From: Candidatus Poribacteria bacterium
GTDB lineage: Bacteria > Poribacteria > WGA-4E > UBA9662
Assembly (NCBI GenBank): GCA_002729015.1
Contig: PBVO01000077.1
Coordinates: 1-7,218 of the forward strand
Length of the DNA: 7,218 nt
Direction of reading: 5' to 3'
A program made the position numbers and the translations under genes. Shown here one piece after another: positions 1-6,342 of this stretch; positions within the stretch are counted from its first letter, which is position 1; every line of letters starts with the position of its first letter. The notes beneath the pieces are model-generated. The model saw only the letters and a list, made by a program, of their open reading frames with translations. It did not search any database and had not been told where the DNA came from.

Positions 1-32
1 TAATTTTCTCATGTCAAAAATAGATACCTAGA

Positions 33-1094
33 TTAACACCGATAAAGAAACGTACCGAGATAATACCCAGCACCAAAACTAGCTAGTATCCCATAAGAAG
101 AGTTCGTGCTAGGTTGTTGAAAAAACGATTCTAGAACCACGAAAGCACTTGGCGAACTGAGGTTTCCGTGTTTTTGAAACATCTGCTTGGAGCGTCTTAT
201 TTGTTCATTAGTAAGATTTAAATTTTTTTCGTCAGTAAACGACTGCAGAATCGGAAGCCCACCTTGATGTAAGCTCCAGTCCTGAACTTGATTTACAGCC
301 AAATTATTATTCTTTAGAATCGGTTTGATAAGTTTTTCAGAGATTATGTCGGGCATGTTATTTTTTATTTCTTCACCTAGGGTTAAATACCCATCTCTCA
401 TGCCAACAGCAGTTCCTAACTGAAAATCAGTTTGGTAATCAACAATTTCCATTAATGGTTGTTGAAAACGATGTTTCATATTTTCTGGTATGACAAGAAT
501 TCCAACACCAGCATCTGAAAATAACAGGGAAGATATCAAGTTAACTTTAAAGTCTGGGTGTTTTTGATCAAATATAGGGTTTGCAATCCACGAGCACTGG
601 TCGAAGTTGTAGATATAAGCTGCTTTTCTGTTTTGCACGCAATATTCAACTGCTGACTTCAGAGAAAATAATCCGCCCGCACAACCATAATAAGCAATTT
701 CTTCTGGCATTTGATCAAGTTCAAGGTTAGTTTCGTACGTTAGCTGACAAGCCAAATTGGGTAGTACGTTGATATGTGAAGTAATATTGTAAGAAACACT
801 AACAAATCCAATTTCTTTCAGATCAATTCTATCTGAAATTTGTTCTAAGATCTTCGTACCCCAATGTAAGGGATGATAGGTCGGATGAGAAAGTTTTCTT
901 GTGGGAAAACTTTCTTCGTCGAGGACTGAAAAACGTTTTTCTATGCCAATAAATTTGGCAACCTTCTTGGCATATTGGTTCAATCTTTTACCAGCTTTAT
1001 GAACAGGATAAAGTAAATCTACAGCCTGATCTGACGGGTAAGCCTGAGGAAATACACTTTTAATTCCAGCTATGTAGACTCTATTTTTCATCAT
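33..1094 (-). CDS. Thiolase-fold condensing enzyme, KASIII / type III polyketide synthase-like
   Basis: The 353-residue protein shows the thiolase-superfamily pattern of decarboxylating condensing enzymes, which join acyl-CoA or acyl-ACP to a malonyl unit in the cytoplasm. The nucleophile is Cys138 in YYGCAGG. His276 lies in WSLHQGG and Asn311 in HGNLSSPS, which completes the Cys-His-Asn triad. LLFSDAG (about 190-196) and the C-terminal glycine-rich SFGAGYYLG (about 339-347) are further family landmarks. HQGG plus GNLSS resembles the HPGG and GNMSS motifs of chalcone-synthase-type enzymes more than the HQAN of FabH, and the length also suits either family. Translation starts at one of two adjacent ATG codons (1094 or 1091), and neither has a convincing Shine-Dalgarno sequence. 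The gene lies 210 bases downstream of the ManD-like gene on the same strand, with no visible tailoring partner inside the window. The superfamily and the active catalytic centre are well supported; the substrate and product are unknown. Confidence 0.85.
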   Translation of the reverse strand: MMKNRVYIAGIKSVFPQAYPSDQAVDLLYPVHKAGKRLNQYAKKVAKFIGIEKRFSVLDEESFPTRKLSHPTYHPLHWGTKILEQISDRIDLKEIGFVSVSYNITSHINVLPNLACQLTYETNLELDQMPEEIAYYGCAGGLFSLKSAVEYCVQNRKAAYIYNFDQCSWIANPIFDQKHPDFKVNLISSLLFSDAGVGILVIPENMKHRFQQPLMEIVDYQTDFQLGTAVGMRDGYLTLGEEIKNNMPDIISEKLIKPILKNNNLAVNQVQDWSLHQGGLPILQSFTDEKNLNLTNEQIRRSKQMFQKHGNLSSPSAFVVLESFFQQPSTNSSYGILASFGAGYYLGTFLYRC

Positions 1095-1304
1095 GGTGGG
1101 GCTTAGTAATTTTCAAAATAATGAATTTGGCCATAAATATTCTATCCTTTTAAGAAATAGGTTAGCCATGCTAGTCTAATTTCGATCGTTTGTCTATACC
1201 ATTAGCGATTTTTTCAATACGCGGCCTATTTTGGCGTGGTTGCATCATATTATTTACGTTCTTAGGTGATATTTTTAAGTGCTTTTTTCTATGTGGAATT
1301 CTTT
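1095..1304. other. Intergenic region between two minus-strand genes
   Basis: These 210 AT-rich bases separate the ManD-like gene from the condensing-enzyme gene. No gene, clear intrinsic terminator or strong promoter was found. Weak minus-strand -10-like hexamers such as TAGAAT occur about 50 bases ahead of the condensing-enzyme start, but without a matching -35. The gap size suggests that the two genes are transcribed separately. Confidence 0.5.
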
Positions 1305-2522
1305 CTATGGTCGAACAGCAGTACCATCAGGTCGCCGATCTGGTATGAAATATCGGTGGCGATTAGATTCGTCTGGATCTAGTAAAGATTTGGCTTGGTC
1401 TTCATCAATGTCGATACCAAGACCAGGTTTATCATTAGCATATAGATACCCATTCTTAATAGTTCCATGACCAGGGAAGGCTGCGAGTTCCTCTGAGCTA
1501 AAATGATTTTCTTCTTGAATACCAAAACTTGGACTGGATAAATCCAGATGACAAGCCGCCATCTGATTAACAGGATCATTGTCACCGCCTTCTTGCCAAG
1601 CTGTTTGTACACCGAACCATTCACACAACACAGCAATTTTTCGACACTGGGTGATACCTGCACCTTTTGAAATGCGAACTCGAACAAAATCAATCAGGCG
1701 CTCAGTTACTAATGGCATCCATTCATGGGGATTTGTAAATAACTCACCCATAGCTTGCGGCGTTGTGCATTGGTCTCGAATCAAGCGAAACCATTGGATA
1801 TGCTCAGGTGGTAGAACATCTTCTAGAAAAAAAAGCCTATACGGCTCTAGTAGTTTCGATAATTGGACTGCACTTTGTGGTCGTAAATGCTCATGGACAT
1901 CATGTGTCAATTTGACGCCAAATCCTAATTTCTGACGCAGATAATCAAACATTTGGGGGATTTTTTCCAAATAGGCTTCATCATCGAATACATTTCGTCC
2001 GACAGACCAAGGAGGTTCAGGTTGAGGAGACTGATCTGCTGGCGAAAAACCACCTCCACCATATCCGCCCAACTGACACCTAATGACCTGATAGCCTTCT
2101 TCCATAAACCGTCGAATCTCGTCTTCCAGTTCTGGCAACTCTGAGCCACCTGCGTGCCCGTAACAAGGAACTGCGGAACGGCATTTTCCACCTAGTAGTT
2201 GGTAGAGTGGCAAGTCTGCGACCTTTCCCTTAATATCCCATAAAGCTACGTCAATACCACCTAAGGCTGTATTCAGGATTGAGCCGTTACGCCAATAACC
2301 ACTGGTATGCACGCACTGCCAAATATCCTCAATTTGATCAACGGTTCGCCCGATTATCGTTGGTTTAATAGTTTCAACCGCTTGAATAACAGTTTCTGGA
2401 TGGTTGACATCGCTGGCTGATCCTATACCATACAATCCTGGTTGATCTGTTAAAACCTTGACAATCGTCCACATGCCACTTCGTCTTGTCCGAATACAAT
2501 CAATAGATTTTATTTTCGCCAT
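1305..2522 (-). CDS. Enolase-superfamily dehydratase, ManD/RspA-like (mandelate racemase/muconate lactonizing family)
   Basis: The 405-residue length and the motif order match the mannonate/gluconate dehydratase group of the enolase superfamily, which uses Mg2+ to dehydrate sugar acids in the cytoplasm. The N-terminal capping domain (about 1-120) is followed by a TIM barrel. The metal ligands are Asp208 in THDVHEHL, Glu234 in FFLEDVLPPE and Glu260 in MGELFTNP, at the family's 26-residue spacing. His210 in HDVHE matches the acid catalyst of ManD. Further family marks are RVRISKGAGITQCRKIA, FGIQEE, GLGIDIDE and the C-terminal RRPDGT. Two places differ from classical ManD: the loop after Arg148 is glycine-rich (GGYGGGG), and the usual AWHGP-type segment reads TAWQEGG at 308-313. 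The exact substrate is therefore not assigned, and even dehydratase activity is an inference. The ATG start has GGGGAA a few bases upstream. The gene is transcribed divergently from coaD. Confidence 0.85.
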   Translation of the reverse strand: MAKIKSIDCIRTRRSGMWTIVKVLTDQPGLYGIGSASDVNHPETVIQAVETIKPTIIGRTVDQIEDIWQCVHTSGYWRNGSILNTALGGIDVALWDIKGKVADLPLYQLLGGKCRSAVPCYGHAGGSELPELEDEIRRFMEEGYQVIRCQLGGYGGGGFSPADQSPQPEPPWSVGRNVFDDEAYLEKIPQMFDYLRQKLGFGVKLTHDVHEHLRPQSAVQLSKLLEPYRLFFLEDVLPPEHIQWFRLIRDQCTTPQAMGELFTNPHEWMPLVTERLIDFVRVRISKGAGITQCRKIAVLCEWFGVQTAWQEGGDNDPVNQMAACHLDLSSPSFGIQEENHFSSEELAAFPGHGTIKNGYLYANDKPGLGIDIDEDQAKSLLDPDESNRHRYFIPDRRPDGTAVRP

Positions 2523-2543
2523 TTTTTCCCCATTGCTTCTTGA

Positions 2544-2552
2544 GAGTATAAT
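2544..2552. promoter_or_regulatory. Candidate divergent promoter (-10 boxes) between the ManD-like gene and coaD
   Basis: A perfect TATAAT lies at 2547-2552 on the plus strand, about 41 bases before the preferred coaD ATG. On the minus strand the overlapping bases 2549-2544 read TATACT, about 21 bases before the ManD-like ATG. No good -35 hexamer is present at 16-18 bases for either direction, so the assignment rests on the -10 matches and on the position in a short divergent gap. Confidence 0.4.
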
Positions 2553-2580
2553 AACTTTCCTAAAACTTGATAGATGTGCT

Positions 2581-2585
2581 AGGAT
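2581..2585 (+). promoter_or_regulatory. Ribosome binding site favouring the coaD ATG at 2594
   Basis: AGGAT lies eight bases before the ATG at 2594, which is good Shine-Dalgarno spacing. The upstream in-frame TTG at 2567 has no comparable site and would lie only about 15 bases after the TATAAT box. A second possible site, AAAAGG at 2628-2633, precedes an in-frame TTG at 2642, so a shorter product cannot be excluded. Confidence 0.5.
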
Positions 2586-2593
2586 CTAATTTC

Positions 2594-3193
2594 ATGGCAT
2601 CTACTAGTTTTACCAGAACTAGTTCAGAAAAGGTACACCACTTGTTCAAAGATCCGTTACTACATGAATTACCGAAAATTGCCGTTTTCCCGGGTAGTTT
2701 TGACCCAATTACTAATGGTCATATAGACTTGATAGATCGAGCTTGTAGTTTAAGTTTGTTCGACCAGTTGATTGTAGCTATAGGCATTAATCCGGGTAAA
2801 GAGGCTCGATTTAGCTTAGAAGAACGAGTCGAGATGCTTAAATCCGTGATTCAACCTTACCCAATTGTTTCCATTGCGCCTTATGAGGGACTCACCGCTC
2901 AATACGCAATTAATTGTGGAGCCCAAACGATCATTCGTGGCTTGCGAGAGTTTTCAGATTTCGAGCGAGAATTTCAGATGGCACGTATGAACCGGCAGAT
3001 TGCTCCCGAAGTAGACACTCTATTCATGATGTCTGACTTGGCACATACACATATCAGTTCCACACTGGCTATGGAAGTTGCGTTAATGTCTAATCCTAGA
3101 ATTGATAAAAAACGGTTGATTGAAATGGTCCCACCAGTTGTAGTAGAGTTTATTCAAAGTAAATTCTACCGCGTACAGGACCCAAACATTTAA
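2594..3193 (+). CDS. coaD: Phosphopantetheine adenylyltransferase (CoaD)
   Basis: The enzyme catalyses the penultimate step of coenzyme A synthesis, 4'-phosphopantetheine plus ATP to dephospho-CoA and pyrophosphate, as a cytosolic nucleotidyltransferase that is normally hexameric. The core begins at KIAVFPGSFDPITNGHIDLI (about 28-47). It contains the TNGH form of the (H/T)xGH signature (40-43), YEGLT (97-101), IIRGLREFSDFERE (113-126) and the ISSTL segment (154-158) that closes the ATP site. All expected catalytic landmarks are present. From the chosen ATG the protein is 199 residues, whereas typical CoaD is about 160. About 25 extra residues precede the core, rich in Ser, Thr and charged residues and without a signal peptide or a recognised domain. 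The ATG at 2594 is preferred for its AGGA site. A TTG at 2567 (208 residues) and a TTG at 2642 (183 residues) are the alternatives. The gene converges on era. Confidence 0.96.
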   Translation: MASTSFTRTSSEKVHHLFKDPLLHELPKIAVFPGSFDPITNGHIDLIDRACSLSLFDQLIVAIGINPGKEARFSLEERVEMLKSVIQPYPIVSIAPYEGLTAQYAINCGAQTIIRGLREFSDFEREFQMARMNRQIAPEVDTLFMMSDLAHTHISSTLAMEVALMSNPRIDKKRLIEMVPPVVVEFIQSKFYRVQDPNI

Positions 3194-3210
3194 AGTAATG
3201 ACAGATGGGT

Positions 3211-3266
3211 CTGAGACGAATAACAGTATCAGGAACTCGATATAGAGTGATTTGTTATTGTCTTAG
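3211..3266. terminator. Long imperfect inverted repeat between convergent coaD and era
   Basis: Bases 3211-3225 (CTGAGACGAATAACA) pair with 3253-3266 (TGTTATTGTCTTAG), leaving one bulged G and one G-T wobble. The enclosed segment can fold further through ACTC/GAGT and ATC/GAT. The structure begins 18 bases after the coaD stop. A run of six T follows at 3281-3286, which is 14 bases past the stem rather than directly after it. It may end coaD transcripts or serve both converging genes, but it is not a textbook intrinsic terminator. Confidence 0.4.
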
Positions 3267-3373
3267 TTCATAATAATTAGTTTTTTCGGATAAACTATAT
3301 TATAAGATAAGGAATATTTGCTTCTTTTTCTTATTCCCCGTCCTATGATCAGGCCAAAAAATCTGTTTTTATC

Positions 3374-4267
3374 CTAAGCATAACCCAAATCGCGCATTTT
3401 TCTAGGGTCTCTTCGCCAATCAGATTTTACTAACACATGAAGTTCTAAAAAGATTGACTGGTCTAGGAAGTGTTCTATTTCTACTCGTGCTAATTGCCCG
3501 ATTTTCCGAACCATTTGCCCTCCTTTTCCAATTAGAACTCGACGTTGGGATTCTCGTTCGACGTAGATAATAGAACGAATGTACCACTTCTTCTTATTTC
3601 TTTCAATAAACTCTTCGACTACAACACTAGTGGAATATGGTATTTCCTGCTTTGTTTGTAAAAAAACTTTTTCTCGAATAGTTTCGGAAATGAAAAACCG
3701 CTGTGGCAAGTCGCTTATTTGGTCAGCGGGAAAATACTCTGGCCCTTCAGAAATGAGACTCAAAACAGACTTTTTTAACCTGTCAATTCCATCCTCTTTC
3801 AGAGCTGAAATAGGTATAACATCCACAAATTCAAAACGCTGGTTGTAATCTTCAATGATTGGAAGGAGATGCGGTTTATCAATTCGATCAATTTTATTTA
3901 GTACCAATATTGTTTGCTGATTAGCTTGATGGATGCGATCAAGTATTCTCGTTTCTGCTTTGGGTAATGGTTTTGTTACATCGGCCAAATAAAGGACGAG
4001 ATCGGCATCTTGTATAGCAGCATAAGCTGTTCTAACCATCCAGTCGTGCAACTCGTACTTGGGAGCCAAAATACCAGGTGTGTCTAAGAAAACAATTTGG
4101 TAATTTTCTCCAGAAAGAATGCCCCGAATTTGGTTACGTGTTGTTTGGGGTTTTGGCGTTACAATGGCCAGTTTCTCACCGAGTATTGCATTCAGCAGAG
4201 TTGATTTTCCTACATTGGGTTCACCAATTATACTAACATATCCAGATTTGAAAGAAGTTTCAGACAC
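3374..4267 (-). CDS. era: GTPase Era
   Basis: Era is an essential GTPase that binds the 3' end of 16S rRNA and assists 30S subunit maturation. All parts are visible in 297 residues. G1 is GEPNVGKS (15-22), the G2 Thr lies in QTTRN (41-45), G3 is DTPG (62-65), G4 is NKID (124-127) and G5 is SALK (154-157). The C-terminal KH domain carries the RNA-binding loop IGKGGQ (246-251). The tail WRRDPRKMRDLGYA is of the usual Era type. Length is normal and nothing is missing. The start codon is GTG; an in-frame TGA shortly upstream rules out a longer product. A GAGGG element lies 11 bases before it, slightly far. The gene begins 29 bases after the bioF stop and is probably translated from a shared transcript. 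It converges with coaD. Confidence 0.97.
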   Translation of the reverse strand: MSETSFKSGYVSIIGEPNVGKSTLLNAILGEKLAIVTPKPQTTRNQIRGILSGENYQIVFLDTPGILAPKYELHDWMVRTAYAAIQDADLVLYLADVTKPLPKAETRILDRIHQANQQTILVLNKIDRIDKPHLLPIIEDYNQRFEFVDVIPISALKEDGIDRLKKSVLSLISEGPEYFPADQISDLPQRFFISETIREKVFLQTKQEIPYSTSVVVEEFIERNKKKWYIRSIIYVERESQRRVLIGKGGQMVRKIGQLARVEIEHFLDQSIFLELHVLVKSDWRRDPRKMRDLGYA

Positions 4268-4296
4268 TGTATTGTCTACCCTCAGTTATTAGTTTG

Positions 4297-5469
4297 TTAT
4301 TTTTCAAGACAAGTAGCAAAAGCCTCAACCACCAACTTTATTTCATGTTGAGTATGCGTTGCAATTGGACAAAGGCGTAGGCGTGCCGTATTTGGAGGTA
4401 CCGTTGGAGGACGAATAGCTGGTGCAAAAACCCCCAACTCAAGTAATTGATCAGCAAGTTGCTTCGTTTGAAAAGAGTTGCCAACTATTACCGGTAGAAT
4501 TTGTGTCTCACCGAACGGTACTGAAAATCCAAGCTGACTTAATTGCACACGCAAGTAGTTAGCATGGCTAAGCAAACGTTGTCTGCGTTCAGGCTGAGTC
4601 GTAATTAACTCAATAGCTTTAGTCGCTGCAGCAATAACTGATGGAGGTAAACCTGTCGTGAAAATAAATGGTCGACAGCGATTAATTAGGAGATCAATCA
4701 TTACTCTTTTTCCAGACACATACCCTCCCAAACCTGCAACAGCCTTGCTCAATGTTCCTACATGAATTATTCTATCGTCCTTGAGACCAAAGTGAGAGGT
4801 TGCTCCACCACCATCTGCTCCCAAAATGCCAAATCCATGTGCATCATCGACAATTACATAAGCATCCCATCGATGTGCAAGCTCCAAAATCTCTGGTAGG
4901 GGGGCGACATCTCCATCCATACTAAAAACACCATCTGTGATAATCCAGCGTCGATTGCTTGCTGTTGTTTCAGAGAGGTGATAGCTTAGGTGATCTAAAT
5001 CGCAGTGACGGTAAATTTGGCGATTTGCTTTACTCAATCGACAACCATCGATTATGCTAGCATGATTAAGGGCATCACTTAGAATTAGGTCCCCAGCCTG
5101 ACAAAGCGTCGATATCAAGCCTAAATTAGCTTGATATCCTGTGCTAAAGACCAGAGTTGCTTCAGTTTGTTTCAAGCCGGAGATCTGATCTTCTAACTTT
5201 TGGTATAGATTCAGATTCCCACTTAGCAATCTAGAACCACTAGCCCCTGTTCCATATTCTGATAAGGCTCTTTGTCCAGCAGCAATGACTGTTGTTTCAA
5301 TGTTCAAGCCAAGATAGTTATTGGAGGCTAGCTGGATAATCTCCCTGCCGTTCATTTTTATTTTTCCTGTTGCTACTGACTCAATTTCTGGTAACCGCCG
5401 CAACAAATCATCACCATCTAAGATAGATAGTTGTTTTTCCCAGCTCTGAAAAAGATTCTCCAAGTTCAT
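4297..5469 (-). CDS. bioF: 8-amino-7-oxononanoate synthase (BioF), alpha-oxoamine synthase family
   Basis: BioF is a PLP enzyme that condenses a pimeloyl thioester with L-alanine, releasing CO2, to give KAPA, the first step of the biotin ring pathway. The 390-residue length is typical. Visible landmarks are Arg24 near the N-terminus, SNNYLGL (49-55), YGTGASGSRLLSG (72-84), NHASIIDG (135-142) with the PLP-stacking His136, DDAHGFGILG (208-217), GTLSKA (238-243) with the Schiff-base Lys242, and IRPPTVPPNTARLRL (352-366). The last motif is typical of BioF rather than of 2-amino-3-ketobutyrate CoA ligase or serine palmitoyltransferase, although these relatives share the fold and cannot be fully excluded. 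No other biotin gene is in the window. The ATG is preceded only by a weak TGAG element about 8 bases away. A minus-strand TATACT (5516-5511) is a possible -10 without a good -35. Confidence 0.92.
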   Translation of the reverse strand: MNLENLFQSWEKQLSILDGDDLLRRLPEIESVATGKIKMNGREIIQLASNNYLGLNIETTVIAAGQRALSEYGTGASGSRLLSGNLNLYQKLEDQISGLKQTEATLVFSTGYQANLGLISTLCQAGDLILSDALNHASIIDGCRLSKANRQIYRHCDLDHLSYHLSETTASNRRWIITDGVFSMDGDVAPLPEILELAHRWDAYVIVDDAHGFGILGADGGGATSHFGLKDDRIIHVGTLSKAVAGLGGYVSGKRVMIDLLINRCRPFIFTTGLPPSVIAAATKAIELITTQPERRQRLLSHANYLRVQLSQLGFSVPFGETQILPVIVGNSFQTKQLADQLLELGVFAPAIRPPTVPPNTARLRLCPIATHTQHEIKLVVEAFATCLEK

Positions 5470-5625
5470 TTTGTGCTCAGTATTCTGCCTTTAATTTTAT
5501 CAACTGGTGAAGTATAAGGACAGCTTTAATTTAATTTTTGGCCATTTCATTAATTTTTTCAGTCTTACCAAAGCCAACTTATGATAGGCACCATTATAAT
5601 TATATTTTCCTTTTTTAATTGCTTT

Positions 5626-5757
5626 TTATCGTTGAGCAGAATATGATGTTCCTGCCCAACTTACAACGCTAATGCTTAAGTTGTCACTAAACTCTTCTTC
5701 GACAACTGCTTGGCCTATTAGTTCGAATGACGGGTGTTTACCAGTGAAACCAAAAGG
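5626..5757 (-). pseudogene. Possible C-terminal remnant of a protein-coding gene
   Basis: A minus-strand frame of 43 codons ends at TAA (5626-5628) and is bounded upstream by another TAA (5758-5760). It has no plausible start codon. Its translation looks protein-like, with SFELIGQAVVEEEFSD followed by NLSISVVSWAGTSYSAQR, that is, a helix-like stretch and then a beta strand ending in Trp-Ala-Gly. This faintly recalls the early part of von Willebrand A-like proteins such as DUF1194, but the resemblance is weak and from memory. An open frame of this length can arise by chance, so this is a tentative call. Confidence 0.2.
5657..5683. repeat. Short inverted repeat (stem-loop)
   Basis: CAACTTA (5657-5663) pairs perfectly with TAAGTTG (5677-5683) around a 13-base loop. 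It has no adjacent T-run on either strand. It lies inside the minus-strand open fragment, so it may be incidental. Confidence 0.3.
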
Positions 5758-5760
5758 TTA

Positions 5761-5788
5761 TATTGCCAGATGCCACTATGGGGCAATA
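5761..5788. repeat. Short inverted repeat (stem-loop)
   Basis: TATTGCC (5761-5767) pairs perfectly with GGCAATA (5782-5788) around a 14-base loop. An alternative inner pairing of TGCC with GGCA is possible. No T-run follows on either strand, so it is not an obvious terminator. Confidence 0.35.
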
Positions 5789-5799
5789 GAAAGAAATTA

Positions 5800-5846
5800 A
5801 AAAATGGTGCTCACGCTCAGGAAAATTAGGCTTTCGCGCCACTTTT
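5800..5846 (+). terminator. Terminator-like stem flanked by A-run and T-run
   Basis: TGGTGC (5805-5810) pairs with GCGCCA (5836-5841) with one G-T wobble. After one A-C mismatch the flanking A-run (5800-5803) pairs with the T-run (5843-5846). The A-stem-T layout is that of a possibly bidirectional intrinsic terminator, but the 25-base loop is large and there is no recognised gene just upstream on the plus strand. Confidence 0.25.
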
Positions 5847-6280
5847 AACTATTTCTCTAAATTGGATTAGATTAGAGACAAAAACTGAAATAAGAATGGA
5901 TTCTCTGATTTTTGTTTGCTTTTCGAAGAAAATGAAAAAGGTATAAGTTATAGTAATGCTAATCAGAAAATGTTAGGTAGAGCTAATACGTTACGAAAGA
6001 ATTGGTAAAGCGGCTGAGCTAGATAGTAAGAATAGTGTGGTAAAAATATGTAAAAAGTCGTCCAGTTTGAAAAAAATAGTTTTGCCGATGGGTGAATTCA
6101 ACAGGAAACGGCAGTCAATGGAAAGTTTTTTGACAATGATAGATAGGCAGTACTCGGTATTCATTACTGGCCTCATCCCAATAGGGAAATCCGGCTTTGT
6201 ATTCATTCTAATGTTACGGGAATAATACACTCCCAATCAGCACCAAAGCTCTTTATGCTCCTTATTTCATAGAGGTGAAT

Positions 6281-6309
6281 TTGCTTTTTGTAATCCTAAC
6301 GTATATGGT
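6281..6309 (+). promoter_or_regulatory. Weak candidate promoter ahead of the PhyH-family gene
   Basis: TTGCTT (6281-6286) and TATGGT (6304-6309) are spaced by 17 bases and lie 33 bases upstream of the ATG. Each hexamer matches the sigma-70 consensus only partly (3 of 6 and 4 of 6), so in AT-rich sequence this may be chance. Confidence 0.25.
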
Positions 6310-6342
6310 TTAGTGTTTTTGAACCTAAAAGATTAAATAAAG

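Larger units (their letters stand above)
5470..6342. other. Gene-poor AT-rich region of 873 bases
   Basis: No convincing gene lies between bioF and the PhyH-family gene. Frames are short and the two longest overlap on opposite strands (5991-6236 minus, 81 codons; 5977-6225 plus, 83 codons stop to stop with a GTG only at 6037). Neither has a clear ribosome site or a recognisable family. The region contains a protein-like minus-strand fragment (5629-5757), three short stem-loops (5657-5683, 5761-5788, 5805-5841) and two AT hairpins (AGAAT/ATTCT at 5893-5904; TTTTC/GAAAA at 5920-5932). It must also hold the promoters of the divergent flanking genes. It may include gene remnants or an unrecognised RNA. 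Confidence 0.5.

Noticed and set aside
1279..1470. Plus-strand open frame over the 3' end of the ManD-like gene
   Set aside because: It lies opposite a well-supported coding sequence and has no recognisable protein features; other short frames inside 1379-2191 were dropped for the same reason.
3311..3336. GGAATA/TATTCC hairpin downstream of era
   Set aside because: It has only six pairs, a 14-base loop and no suitable T-run on the minus strand, so it is weak as an era terminator.
3579..3848. Plus-strand open frame of 89 codons inside era
   Set aside because: It is antisense to conserved Era sequence and shows no family motifs.
5715..5745. GTTCGAAT, which resembles a tRNA T-loop
   Set aside because: The flanking bases do not form a T-stem and no acceptor or anticodon arm could be placed around it.
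6275..6313. Possible 12-codon leader peptide starting at GTG 6275
   Set aside because: It is very short, has no clear ribosome site and no regulatory logic such as repeated codons or attenuator stems.
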